Counted from the stretch's first letter, positions 27,127 through 35,181 are shown. The stretch is DNA of 35,249 nt from Ectopseudomonas oleovorans (GCF_003052605.1 NZ_QASO01000062.1:2597-37845); one strand, 5' to 3'. Notes: generated by a model not told the origin, from the sequence alone. Numbers and translations are program-made.

Positions 27127-29514
27127 TTAACCCTTTGCCAGCAGTTCCATTGAGCTGGACGAATCCGCAAATCGATAGCCCATAGCCTTGTAACCCGCTT
27201 GGCGCTTACTCCACATACGGAGCAATGCAGGATGTCCGGAATCGATGAAGTCGATGATGCGCACATCCGCCTTACTCGCATGTTCCCGATGCAGGCGGCC
27301 CGCATACTGCTGGAGAGTGCCCTTCCAGGAAACCGGCATGGCCAGTACCAAGGTATCCAGTGCCGGGTGGTCAAAACCCTCTCCAACCAATTTCCCGGTT
27401 GCCAGGATCACGCGTGGGGCATCAGCTGGCAGTGCTTCCAGTTCGCCAATTAGCGCAGCGCGTTGCTTCTTGGACATCCGCCCATGCAGCGTGAATAGGT
27501 TCTCGACCCGACCGACCAACTGCTCCTCAATAGCCTTGAGGTGATCCGTTCGCTCAGTCAGCACCAGGATCTTCCGGCCTTGGTCAAAAACGTCTCCAAC
27601 CTCAGCAACAATCTTGGCTGTTCGCTCTGTGTCGCTGCACACCTGCAAGAAGACATCTTGGATGCCTGTCCCTTCGGGCACGACTATCGGTCGAGACAGC
27701 CACAGCGGTGTCACAGCCAGATCGGCTGGAGCACTCTCGGGCCTGCTCGCGGTATGCCGAATGGGCCCGCACTGCATGAAGATAATCGGCTGCTGACCAT
27801 CACGACGTACTGGCGTAGCGGTCAGACCCAAAACATATTTGGCCCCAGCAGCCTTGAGGAGAGCCTCGAACGAAAAGGCTGACAGGTGATGGCACTCATC
27901 CACGATGATTTGCCCGTAGTTTTTCACCTGCTCGCTCACTTCGCCCTGCCGCGACAAGGACTGCATTACGGCAATGTCGATGATGCCTGTCGGCTTGGCC
28001 TTACCACCGCCGATGGTGCCGATCTTCGTTTTGTCTGCCCCCAGAAACGCCTGCAAACGCTCCTTCCACTGCTGGAGCAACTCCGTCCGGTGCACCAGCA
28101 CCAGCGTGTTCACACCGCGCTGGGCAATCAGCGCGGCAGCCGTGACGGTTTTCCCAAAAGCTGTTGGGGCATAAAGGATGCCAGTGTCGTGCACCAGCAG
28201 AGCAGCCAGTGCAGCCTCCTGATCCGAACGCAGTTTTCCCACAAAACGGACATCGATGGGCTCCCCAGCGAAGCGCTCATCATGCAGCGCCAGCTCTACC
28301 TTGTTTTCATCCAACAGTGCCTGGACGTCATCCAGGCATCCGCGCGGCAGGGCAATGTGCTGCGGATAGTTTTCAGCACAGCCGATGATCCGGGGCTTGT
28401 TCCACACAGGAAGGCGCATGGCCTGAGCCTTGTAGAACTCGGGATTCTGAAATGCCGCCAGCCTAATAAGCTTGTTGATCAAAGATTGGGGCAGTTCAGA
28501 CTTGCTGAAATAGATCTGGTTAGCCAGGGTCACTCTCACTGACGCGGGTAACGGGCAGGTCAGTTTCTGAGTCTTTTCCGGCGTGCGCTGCCAGGGCTTC
28601 GCGTCGTCATCATCCGTTAGGTCTGCAACATCCAGCGGATGGCGACCGCCGCTAGCACGCAGAGTGGCCGGTGCAATATCCCTCACCTGCATGGGTTGGA
28701 TACTGGCCAAAAATGCCCACTGGTCGGGATAGGGCTCCAGCGTCTCATCGACAAAAACACTACCGCCCCGAGCGCGAGCCCGCTTCTGCAAGGGCAGGGC
28801 AATCAAGTTGCCAAAGCCGCCTTTGGGCATGCTGTCCTGATTTGGAAACAGTCGGTCATACGAGCCCAGCGTCAGTTGCCGGGTACGCTCGCAAGTATGG
28901 CTGATGATCGCGGAGCCTAGCAGGCGCGCCTCAGAGGCGGGGACATTACGCTCAAAGAAAATCCAGGCATGCGCCCCGTTACCGGAGCGAGAAATCTCCA
29001 GTGCCACCGGCACACCCAACTCACGGCAAGACTGAGCGAACGCCGTGACATCCTCGCGCCAATCGGCCTCGTCAAAATCCACTGCCAGGAAGTAGCAGGT
29101 GTCATCTGGAAGCAGTGGGTAAACGCCGATAACAATCTCGCCGGCCAAATGCTTATAGAGCACCTGATCGGTCAGCGGCAGGAGTTGGCGGAACGAGCAA
29201 GCTCCGCACTTGATCCGTGGCTTCTCACACACACCGGGTCGCCATTCATTGGCGCACGCCGGTGAGTAGCCCGATTTACCGACCTTGCTTTCCCAGCGCA
29301 CGGGAAACACATCGGCACGGCCCCGAAACAGTCCCCTGAACAACGCCAACTTGGCATCCGTGTCGAGACTCGAACTTATCAGTGGAGGCGGGCTAGTCGG
29401 TTCGACTAGCGGCGGCTCGTCAGGCAAGCGCCACTCGATGCCATGACTTTCCAGCAGAGCGATCAGGCGAGCATTTTCGGCCCGTAAATGCTCAAGCAGA
29501 TCACCACCATCCAT
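27127..29514 (-). CDS. TOTE-type primase-helicase (AEP plus DEAD/DEAH)
   Basis: A 795-residue two-enzyme protein. A short N-terminal coiled-coil-like helix (1-30) precedes a possible zinc cluster (C87, C96, C103, C106). Next is an archaeo-eukaryotic primase domain of the TOTE conflict-system type, with the metal motif D146-F-D148 (FLAVDFDEADW), the S-x-N-G-x-H motif ending in H182 (RSGNGAHAW), and LIALPLQ. From about 425 a superfamily 2 helicase follows, with Walker A APTAFGKT (449-456), DECH (539-542), TATP (565-568) and QYAGRLHR in motif VI. Such proteins are found on mobile elements and in defence islands and are thought to act on foreign nucleic acid or its replication. It lies 49 bp downstream of relE in the same direction and ends in a terminator-like hairpin. 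Domain calls are firm; the biological role is inferred. Confidence 0.9.
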   Translation of the reverse strand: MDGGDLLEHLRAENARLIALLESHGIEWRLPDEPPLVEPTSPPPLISSSLDTDAKLALFRGLFRGRADVFPVRWESKVGKSGYSPACANEWRPGVCEKPRIKCGACSFRQLLPLTDQVLYKHLAGEIVIGVYPLLPDDTCYFLAVDFDEADWREDVTAFAQSCRELGVPVALEISRSGNGAHAWIFFERNVPASEARLLGSAIISHTCERTRQLTLGSYDRLFPNQDSMPKGGFGNLIALPLQKRARARGGSVFVDETLEPYPDQWAFLASIQPMQVRDIAPATLRASGGRHPLDVADLTDDDDAKPWQRTPEKTQKLTCPLPASVRVTLANQIYFSKSELPQSLINKLIRLAAFQNPEFYKAQAMRLPVWNKPRIIGCAENYPQHIALPRGCLDDVQALLDENKVELALHDERFAGEPIDVRFVGKLRSDQEAALAALLVHDTGILYAPTAFGKTVTAAALIAQRGVNTLVLVHRTELLQQWKERLQAFLGADKTKIGTIGGGKAKPTGIIDIAVMQSLSRQGEVSEQVKNYGQIIVDECHHLSAFSFEALLKAAGAKYVLGLTATPVRRDGQQPIIFMQCGPIRHTASRPESAPADLAVTPLWLSRPIVVPEGTGIQDVFLQVCSDTERTAKIVAEVGDVFDQGRKILVLTERTDHLKAIEEQLVGRVENLFTLHGRMSKKQRAALIGELEALPADAPRVILATGKLVGEGFDHPALDTLVLAMPVSWKGTLQQYAGRLHREHASKADVRIIDFIDSGHPALLRMWSKRQAGYKAMGYRFADSSSSMELLAKG

Positions 29515-29563
29515 CGTGCCTAGACCACCTTTTCAGTCAGAGGGGAACAGCTGACCCAGCCAG

Positions 29564-29851
29564 CTATTTAAGGCGCTCGGCTGCCTTGCGGTACGCCTGC
29601 TCGCGCTCACGGCGATCAACCGCGACCACAAACACCACCACCTCATGGTCGATCACCTGATACACCAGGCGATAACCACTGCTACGCAGCTTGATCTTGT
29701 AGCAATCCGGCAACGAATGGAGCCGGTTGGCTTCAATTCGCGGATTCAGCAGCACCTCAGCGAGCTTTTTCTTAAGCTGCTGGCGAACGGTATCACCCAG
29801 CTTTTGCCATTCCTTCAGTGCCCGTGCATCAAACTCAAGGCTATAGGTCAT
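29564..29851 (-). CDS. relE: RelE-type mRNA interferase toxin
   Basis: A 95-residue RelE/ParE-superfamily toxin that cleaves mRNA in the ribosomal A site. The catalytic residues of E. coli RelE appear at the same numbers: K52, K54, R61, R81 and Y87. It should therefore be an active RNase rather than a ParE-like gyrase poison. I choose the ATG at 29851 (MTYSLEFDARALKEW), which overlaps the end of the antitoxin gene by 11 bases, the usual coupling. It is followed by the primase-helicase gene. Confidence 0.92.
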   Translation of the reverse strand: MTYSLEFDARALKEWQKLGDTVRQQLKKKLAEVLLNPRIEANRLHSLPDCYKIKLRSSGYRLVYQVIDHEVVVFVVAVDRREREQAYRKAAERLK

Positions 29852-30080
29852 CCAGCGCAACCTTCACGCGCTGGGGAGCGGCCAGGCGCTCACGAACCGT
29901 GGCGATTAACGCTTCATCTTCCTCGGTCATCAGCACCGGGCGAAATGGCAGCTGTCCGCGCTCGGCCACATATTGCAGGGCTTGGCGCATCAGTTCAGAG
30001 GGGGTGACGCCAAGCTTTTCCAGCTCCTGGTAAGCACGGGCTTTAAGCTCGTCGTCGATACGGATATTGATCGAAGCCAT
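29841..30080 (-). CDS. relB: RelB/DinJ-family antitoxin
   Basis: A 79-residue antitoxin. The N-terminal ribbon-helix-helix (MASINIRIDDELKARAYQEL, then GVTPSELMRQALQYV) binds the operator, and the C-terminal 30 residues would wrap the toxin. I choose the ATG at 30080, with GGAGG nine bases upstream; the frame is open 27 codons further but that part contains the operator. It is the first gene of the pair and likely represses it, with RelE as co-repressor. Confidence 0.9.
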   Translation of the reverse strand: MASINIRIDDELKARAYQELEKLGVTPSELMRQALQYVAERGQLPFRPVLMTEEDEALIATVRERLAAPQRVKVALDDL

Positions 30081-30107
30081 GAGAGCGGCCTCCACGTAAA
30101 GACATTC

Positions 30108-30121
30108 GTCATTACGATGAC
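30108..30121. promoter_or_regulatory. Probable relBE operator
   Basis: GTCAT-TACG-ATGAC is a perfect 5+4+5 palindrome, 28 bp upstream of relB, the size and place expected for a ribbon-helix-helix operator. Confidence 0.55.
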
Positions 30122-30208
30122 ACTCTTGCGTTTTTTTGGCAACCGCTCGATCACGATTCATTGACGGGCATGAGGTTCATACCTGCTACCGAGCTGCTCA
30201 GAAATTTA

Positions 30209-30348
30209 TTAACAATCCTGTTAAGAAAATCTCGACCACTCTGCCGACTGAATTTGACCCTGGGCACACAGGGAGCAGGGGGGCAACGAGGCAGATAGAT
30301 TCCACCTGTGCGAGGGGTCAACAGCCCCGCTGATGAGCCTGTTGACCC
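30209..30348. repeat. Two palindromes between relBE and NYN gene
   Basis: TTAACA-ATCC-TGTTAA (30209-30224) is a perfect short palindrome. A longer hairpin pairs GGGTCAACAG (30315-30324) with CTGTTGACCC (30339-30348) around a 14-base loop. The second lies 44 bp after the NYN gene stop and may be a terminator without a T-run. The first could be an operator. No gene was found between 30162 and 30391. Confidence 0.4.
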
Positions 30349-30391
30349 TGTTCAGTTACTTCGACTTCGTTAGTGCGGCCTCCGCGAAAGG

Positions 30392-31186
30392 TCACGCCAC
30401 TGAAGTAGCAGATCGTCTCTTGTACCGAATCTGAGGGTGATGGTTGACTCGCTTCATCTCGAAAAGATCGATGGCCGCAAAAAGGTCTACCAGCCGTGGA
30501 TAACCGTAGTTCCGGGCATCGAACGATGCCTGATTGCCGATCCGACTACCCACTGTCGCTAGAGAAGCCCAACCATCTTCACTCTCCGCATATGCGACTG
30601 CGTTACGCAGCAGGTTCATTAGCTTGGTATCACACTTGAGCTCTTTACCGGTTTTCCTCTCCGGCGCAGGCACGAGCCCTGAGTCTTCAACTGCCAAGCT
30701 TTTCTCCAGATGAGTGATCAGAGCACCGACCTGATCATCCGTCAGCTCTGGTTGATCAACATACAGAAATCGAGAGCAAGCATTAACGAAAGGCTCTGGC
30801 GTTTTGCGTTCACCAAAACCCACGACCTGCTTGCCTTCGGCTCGCAGCCGCATGACTAGTGGGGTGAAATCACAGTCGGACGAAACCAAGCAGAAGACAT
30901 CGACTGGCTTATTGAACAGTACATCCATGGCATCAACAGCCATGGCCATGTCTGTCGCGTTCTTACCTTTAACCAGATCGAACTGCTGAATAGGCTGTAT
31001 TGCATGCTCATGCAGCACTTTGCCCCACGGATCCAGGCATGGGTTTTTCCAGTTGCCATAGGCCCGACGAATAGAAACCGAGCCATAGGAAGCGAGTTCA
31101 GCGAGCACGTCCCCTATCTTGCGGCTTGGAGCATTGCCAGCATCAATGAACATGGCAACGTTCAAGCTCTGTTGCTGGCCACTCAT
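30392..31186 (-). CDS. NYN-domain nuclease-like protein with LOTUS domain
   Basis: A 264-residue protein. Residues 8-145 form a NYN (LabA-like PIN-fold) domain with the acidic nuclease site: D15 in FIDAGN, D79 in KGKNATDMAMAVDAM, and D104 and D106 in SSDCDFTPL. Residues about 185-255 look like an OST-HTH/LOTUS domain (LMNLLRNAVAYAE ... WASLATVGSRIG ... YPRLVDLF), which binds RNA in other proteins. The family is expected to cut RNA. Its start overlaps the stop of the Sel1-like gene by four bases, so the two products are made together. The substrate is unknown. Confidence 0.88.
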   Translation of the reverse strand: MSGQQQSLNVAMFIDAGNAPSRKIGDVLAELASYGSVSIRRAYGNWKNPCLDPWGKVLHEHAIQPIQQFDLVKGKNATDMAMAVDAMDVLFNKPVDVFCLVSSDCDFTPLVMRLRAEGKQVVGFGERKTPEPFVNACSRFLYVDQPELTDDQVGALITHLEKSLAVEDSGLVPAPERKTGKELKCDTKLMNLLRNAVAYAESEDGWASLATVGSRIGNQASFDARNYGYPRLVDLFAAIDLFEMKRVNHHPQIRYKRRSATSVA

Positions 31187-32403
31187 ACGAAACGCCCCCT
31201 AGCAGTAGACATCCTGTCCAAGGCGCCTTCAGATCCAATATTGCTGAACAATTCTGCCGCCTGCTTCTTGGCCTTTGCCTCGTCAGCAGCACTTAATGGC
31301 GCCAGCCTTACGCCCTCATCGCCAGCGACATAGAGCGGGCCACCTTGATCATCGTCGTACTCCTGGTCTGCGTACATGCCACCATCATGGTATGCCCGCA
31401 GCGTACTCTTGCGCAGATCAGTACCCAGGTGCTCGGCAAGGTAAACCCAGACCCAGTTCTGGAATAGATTGCCCCGGTCATCTTCATCGATCAGATCGCG
31501 CATCGCATCGACATCACCATGCAAAGCAGCCTGATGATTCCAATGTCTTGCAGAGTCATGATCATCGACTCCCTGAGCCAACCAGGCTAAAGAGCGCATC
31601 GCCTCAACATCGCCTAAACCTGCGGCCTCCTTGAACCAGTGCTCAGCTTGCTCATGGTCATCCCGATCAACTGCAAGCTGTGCCTTATCAAGAGCAAGAT
31701 CCAACCTGGCATCTGCCCACCCAAGACGGGCAGCCTCATTCAGATGAAGTGCTTCTCGCTCCGCATTAAGCAGCTGAGTCTTGTAGGCAGTTGCCCATTC
31801 GAGCTGCACCCCATCAAGATCACGTCCCTGCTCCATGAGCGAGTACCAATAAGAGGAGCCTCTCTCTTCGCTGAGGTCAGCGCCTCTATATATAAGTGCC
31901 AAAGCGTAGTGAGCTACCGCACTGCCTCTCGAAGCCGTACCGTTCAGCCCGTCAATCAACAATGCGAGTTTTGCATGGTCGAGTGACGGTGTCGGATTGC
32001 CTGCTGGCTCAGCCTCCGAGGCTTGATCCTCGTCCTCATCAACCTCAAACCACTCTTCTGGATATGCCCAACGATCCTGTTCCAGAGCATCTATGACGGA
32101 CTCAACAGAGATAACCCCCAGGCGCTGACCAGCAATCATGCTGAGCAGAGCCTCTCCAGCCGTGTCAGCAACCGACTGATAACCCAACTCAACTAATCGA
32201 CGGTGAAGTGTCGCCAAACAGGAGGCTACAGGCTCTTGTGGGCGCTGCATTACAGCCATGAGGTGCGTCGCATCCAACGAGGCACGGGTATTGAACCCGA
32301 AGCTCGCGGCAAATAGCTCATAGATATGCGAGTGGCGAAATGACTGCTGAGTAACAGAGTCGAGCTGTTGCTTGGTGGCGTAGACGAGTTCTTTGATAGC
32401 CAT
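31183..32403 (-). CDS. Sel1-like repeat protein
   Basis: A 406-residue protein with no signal peptide. The N-terminal helical module (KELVYATKQQLDSV ... HIYELFAASFGFNTRASL) is followed by an acidic linker (VDEDEDQASEAEP). Sel1/TPR-like helical repeats then occupy about 160-330 (AEHWFKEAAGLGDVEAMRSLAW is the clearest). Such repeats act as protein-interaction scaffolds. I choose the ATG at 32403 with AGGA eight bases upstream; five more codons are open. Coupling to the NYN-LOTUS gene by a four-base overlap suggests it recruits or controls that nuclease, which is inference. Confidence 0.72.
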   Translation of the reverse strand: MAIKELVYATKQQLDSVTQQSFRHSHIYELFAASFGFNTRASLDATHLMAVMQRPQEPVASCLATLHRRLVELGYQSVADTAGEALLSMIAGQRLGVISVESVIDALEQDRWAYPEEWFEVDEDEDQASEAEPAGNPTPSLDHAKLALLIDGLNGTASRGSAVAHYALALIYRGADLSEERGSSYWYSLMEQGRDLDGVQLEWATAYKTQLLNAEREALHLNEAARLGWADARLDLALDKAQLAVDRDDHEQAEHWFKEAAGLGDVEAMRSLAWLAQGVDDHDSARHWNHQAALHGDVDAMRDLIDEDDRGNLFQNWVWVYLAEHLGTDLRKSTLRAYHDGGMYADQEYDDDQGGPLYVAGDEGVRLAPLSAADEAKAKKQAAELFSNIGSEGALDRMSTARGRFV

Positions 32404-32660
32404 GAAACCAATCCTCATCGCCTGACGTACGGAGCGAAAGGCACACGTTTAAGCCCCGGACATCCAGGCTTGGGAGGGTTTCTCAGCTAGAGAGATATGA
32501 ATCGAGGGAATACGAAGCCTTTTTTAACTCGTGTGCAAGTTGGGCGGGCGCCTGCACAGATTCTAGCTAGCAAGCTGTCGCAAAGTCGAGCACGAAACCA
32601 GCCAACGTAGGCGATCAGCCACAAGCAGTACTACTGACAGTCTGAAACCGAGCGAATAAA

Positions 32661-32726
32661 ATTCCAAAATAGATGGAATATTCTATTGACGATGGAATCT
32701 TGCCATCCTAAGATTTCAACATTCCA
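32661..32726 (+). promoter_or_regulatory. Sigma-70 promoter with ATTCCA/TGGAAT operator repeats
   Basis: TTGACG (32686-32691), a 17-bp spacer and TAAGAT (32709-32714) make a good sigma-70 promoter, 33 bp before the gene at 32747. Four copies of one hexamer surround it: ATTCCA (32661-32666), TGGAAT (32674-32679), TGGAAT (32693-32698, in the spacer) and ATTCCA (32721-32726). The first pair forms an inverted repeat with a seven-base gap, and so does the outer pair across the promoter. This looks like a repressor operator, perhaps for the protein encoded at 32747. The rest of the 343-bp divergent region (32404-32746) shows nothing clear. Confidence 0.65.
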
Positions 32727-32746
32727 AACAGAGTAGAACATTAGAC

Positions 32747-33409
32747 ATGCAAGAGCTATTCGAGTGCTTCATCAAGCCCGACAAGATCCTCACACGAGAA
32801 GCCATCACCCATGAGGCTCGAATGACTTATTGGGGGCATCTGGAAGCCACTATTTATCAGTTTCACTCTATGCACAGCGCAGCAGAACTGGACGCCATAC
32901 TGCAAGGCGAACCCACAATCGTCGCTACGGCCCAAGCATGTTACGACTACGCAATCAACGGAGTCCTGCGACCTGCCACTTCAGATGTTGAGGCTGAATC
33001 GATAAGCCATGACTGGAAGGCGTTAGCAAGCCTGATCCGGGCCGCACGATACGGCATTGAGTTCTTCAGTCCAGAGGTCGACAGTGAAGACGTTGGGGTT
33101 CCTGATCAACTTGAGCAGCTTATGTTTCACGCCATGCTCAGGGCGCGTCTCGACCTGGCCACGATACCCAATCTAGATGAAGACGTGCTTCCAAGCCCTT
33201 TGAGACCTGCAACGTCACATAAGTTAAACCTCAAAGAGATCGGTGTTTTGGCCCGCATGGAAGAAAAATCTGTGCGCAACGCCACCCAACCCAAGGCACC
33301 AGATCGCCTTCAAACCTGCAAGGAAGGCACTCGAACCGTAGTCGAATTCCATGAGGCGCTGCGCTGGCTGAAAGGGCGCCGCCACTTCAAACCTACTGTT
33401 CTGGTTTGA
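32747..33409 (+). CDS. Uncharacterised protein with C-terminal HTH-like region
   Basis: A 220-residue protein that I do not recognise as a named family. Residues 1-150 are mainly helical. Residues about 160-180 (LNLKEIGVLARMEEKSVRNA) have the shape of a helix-turn-helix, followed by a wing-like part and RWLKGRRHFKPTVLV, the pattern of small MerR/excisionase-like DNA-binding domains. It is first in a plus-strand operon, nine bases before the DUF4258-like gene, and directly behind the ATTCCA/TGGAAT promoter. It may be the regulator of the locus, or an antitoxin. The ribosome site is weak (AGAGTAG). Confidence 0.6.
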   Translation: MQELFECFIKPDKILTREAITHEARMTYWGHLEATIYQFHSMHSAAELDAILQGEPTIVATAQACYDYAINGVLRPATSDVEAESISHDWKALASLIRAARYGIEFFSPEVDSEDVGVPDQLEQLMFHAMLRARLDLATIPNLDEDVLPSPLRPATSHKLNLKEIGVLARMEEKSVRNATQPKAPDRLQTCKEGTRTVVEFHEALRWLKGRRHFKPTVLV

Positions 33410-33418
33410 GGTGCACTC

Positions 33419-33760
33419 ATGTTCATGACCCGACACGCCGAACTGCGTTGCCAGGAGCGTCGTATCAGCGAAAAGCAACTGGAATGGCTGCTGTCCTACG
33501 GAGAGGAAAGCCATAACCGAGGCGTCTGCCTGTGCTTTTTCGACCGAGCAGGTTTCTCACAGTTACTGGGAGATGTAGACCCCACAAACCAGGAACTGGC
33601 CTTACGCAGTAGAGACATCTACGCGGTGCTGACAGAGAGCAAGGTCATCACCGTGGGTTATCGGGACGAAAGGCTGAGGCCGCAAAAAGCACACAAGCGA
33701 GTTCGACGCGGCACACCCACTAACTCAGCTGCCCGTCGCATTCACCACCGTACGCGTTAA
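33419..33760 (+). CDS. DUF4258-like small protein
   Basis: A 113-residue basic protein. The start TRHAELRCQERRISEKQLEWLLSYGE matches the DUF4258 pattern (H-A-x2-R-x3-R-x-I), a small fold related to RelE-type toxins and often found beside HTH genes. The middle (DIYAVLTESKVITVGY) continues that pattern, and the C-terminal tail is very basic (KAHKRVRRG). H6, R10 and R14 are the visible conserved residues. GAGGTG lies five bases before the ATG at 33419; the ATG at 33425 is an alternative. A toxin role is possible, not shown. Confidence 0.55.
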   Translation: MFMTRHAELRCQERRISEKQLEWLLSYGEESHNRGVCLCFFDRAGFSQLLGDVDPTNQELALRSRDIYAVLTESKVITVGYRDERLRPQKAHKRVRRGTPTNSAARRIHHRTR

Positions 33761-33775
33761 CTCAAGGAATGAATC

Positions 33776-34561
33776 ATGAGCCACTTTGAACAATTCAGCC
33801 CGATCCTCCTCAACTCAACTATCAACCTGAGCGGCGCCGATTTGCCCAAGGAGTTGTTGCTGTCATCGGAGGGCAGTGTTCAGACCTTCTACGCCCCCTT
33901 CGACTACATCAACACTAAAGCCCGGATCACTATCTGCGGCATCACGCCAGGTCATCAGCAAGCGGTGAACGCACTGAGCGAGGCACGCAGACAGCTAAAA
34001 GCAGGGGCATCCATTGAAGAGGCCAGAAGGAAATCCAAGGAAACCGCAAGCTTTTCTGGGCCAATGCGCAACAACCTGATTGCCATGCTCGATCACATTG
34101 GCATTGCGAAACTGCTCGGGATCGATAGCTGTGCCCGGCTATTCGATACCCACACACACCTGGTGCATTACACCTCCGCACTGCGCTATCCAGTTTTCGT
34201 CAATGGCGCGAACTACAGCGGCAGTCCATCAATGCTCAAGCAGAAATCCATGCGAGAGCAGGTCGAGACGCATCTTGCCGAAGAGGTAAAAGCACTGGGC
34301 AAAAACTGCCTCTACGTGCCCCTTGGGCCCAAAGTGGCCGAAGCCCTTGAGCATCTACAACGCCAAGGCCTGCTCAAGCCTGAGCAGGTTCTCGCAGGTC
34401 TTCCCCATCCGTCAGGCGCTAACGCCGAACGCATCAGTTACTTTCTGGGCAACAAAGCTCGTGAACACCTATCTGCAAAAACCAATGCGCAGGTACTGGA
34501 CGCTGCACGAACTCAGCTGTGCGCCAAAGTATCCAGCATTGCAGCTCAAGGGTGGCGCTGA
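33776..34561 (+). CDS. Uracil-DNA-glycosylase-fold protein
   Basis: A 261-residue protein with the two ends of a uracil-DNA-glycosylase-superfamily site. ICGITPGHQQA (G55-I-T-P-G59) resembles motif 1 (GxxPG) of families 4 and 5, and LPHPSGAN (H211-P-S-G-A-N216) resembles motif 3 (HPS). The usual catalytic Asp, Glu or Asn after motif 1 is not evident, as H60-Q61 stand there, so it may bind or cut a different base or nucleotide. It follows the DUF4258-like gene after 15 bp. Its stop TGA shares one base with the start ATG of the next gene. The fold is likely; activity is unknown. Confidence 0.65.
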   Translation: MSHFEQFSPILLNSTINLSGADLPKELLLSSEGSVQTFYAPFDYINTKARITICGITPGHQQAVNALSEARRQLKAGASIEEARRKSKETASFSGPMRNNLIAMLDHIGIAKLLGIDSCARLFDTHTHLVHYTSALRYPVFVNGANYSGSPSMLKQKSMREQVETHLAEEVKALGKNCLYVPLGPKVAEALEHLQRQGLLKPEQVLAGLPHPSGANAERISYFLGNKAREHLSAKTNAQVLDAARTQLCAKVSSIAAQGWR

Positions 34562-34815
34562 TGCGAACACTCTTAAATTTGCCAATGTGGACACTGTTGT
34601 CGATCAATCTCTGGGGCTTCCGAAAACTGCTCACGATGGCCGAGGAACAAACTCAGGACGCTCTGAACCTGTTTTGCAGTAGCTGCTCGACTGATAGCAG
34701 CATCTGTGAGCGCCCTCAGCATTGCCGGCTGCAAAGGCTCAGGGATCGAGAAGCTCTCCTTAAGAACGTGATACTCGAAACAGAAGACCGAATAGCTCGG
34801 CTGGTCGGACTCTGA
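34561..34815 (+). CDS. Small protein with Cys cluster and C-terminal helix
   Basis: An 84-residue protein of unknown family. It has a hydrophobic N-terminal stretch (about 3-20) and then four cysteines, C39-x2-C42-x6-C49-x5-C55, which could hold zinc or an iron-sulfur cluster. A charged helix, possibly coiled coil (56-84), follows. Its ATG overlaps the stop codon of the glycosylase-fold gene (TGATG), so it would be made by translational reinitiation together with that protein. This suggests a partner. Its coding status rests on this coupling, on its orientation and on the ordered Cys pattern. Confidence 0.5.
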   Translation: MRTLLNLPMWTLLSINLWGFRKLLTMAEEQTQDALNLFCSSCSTDSSICERPQHCRLQRLRDREALLKNVILETEDRIARLVGL

Positions 34816-34852
34816 CGAGAGAAAACCCATTTTTAGATCCAGGCACAGCACT

Positions 34853-35140
34853 ATGAGCAACCTCTTCAGCGGGCCGTATTTTGATCATGTGATGGCACAA
34901 GAGCCGCTCCGATCAGCCGAATACTTTACCCATGGCTCCTCAGCAATGCTTTTTCGGCGTGACGGCCAGCTCTATCGGCTAACCACTGACGGAAGAGGCC
35001 ACTGCTTTCTTTCCGAGCAGTCAGCCAAGGGCAATCCACACGTGGTCAGGGTTATCCAGGACTTCGGGCCAGTAGCACCGTATCCGTCCGGCCAACACAC
35101 CTTCCTGGCCCCGACGCCAAAGGCGATGGTGTCCACCTGA
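34853..35140 (+). CDS. Unknown protein, probably cut short by an insertion element
   Basis: A 95-residue reading frame of no recognised family. It is the fifth gene in the same direction, 37 bp after the Cys-cluster gene, with a weak ribosome site (CCAGG). The last codons and the stop fall within the palindrome at 35126-35156, which appears to be the end of an insertion sequence. The natural C-terminus is therefore probably lost and replaced by MVST from the element. Confidence 0.45.
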   Translation: MSNLFSGPYFDHVMAQEPLRSAEYFTHGSSAMLFRRDGQLYRLTTDGRGHCFLSEQSAKGNPHVVRVIQDFGPVAPYPSGQHTFLAPTPKAMVST

Positions 35141-35156
35141 TTTAAGTGGACACCAT
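35126..35156. mobile_element. Palindrome at probable insertion-sequence end
   Basis: ATGGTGTCCAC (35126-35136) and GTGGACACCAT (35146-35156) are perfectly complementary around CTGATTTAA. It lies 25 bp before the first gene of the element and so marks its left end closely. Only one end is in the window, so the exact terminal repeat and target duplication cannot be set. Confidence 0.5.
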
Positions 35157-35181
35157 TTCTAGCCTTTTAAGCGGGTCTTTC

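Noticed and set aside
26822..27153. Short open frames on both strands in the plsC-helicase gap
   Set aside because: About 60-65 codons, no ribosome sites, overlapping each other, the motif cluster and the end of the helicase gene.
34573..34860. 95-codon minus-strand frame opposite the Cys-cluster gene
   Set aside because: It runs against the operon direction, and the plus-strand frame has start-stop coupling with its upstream gene.
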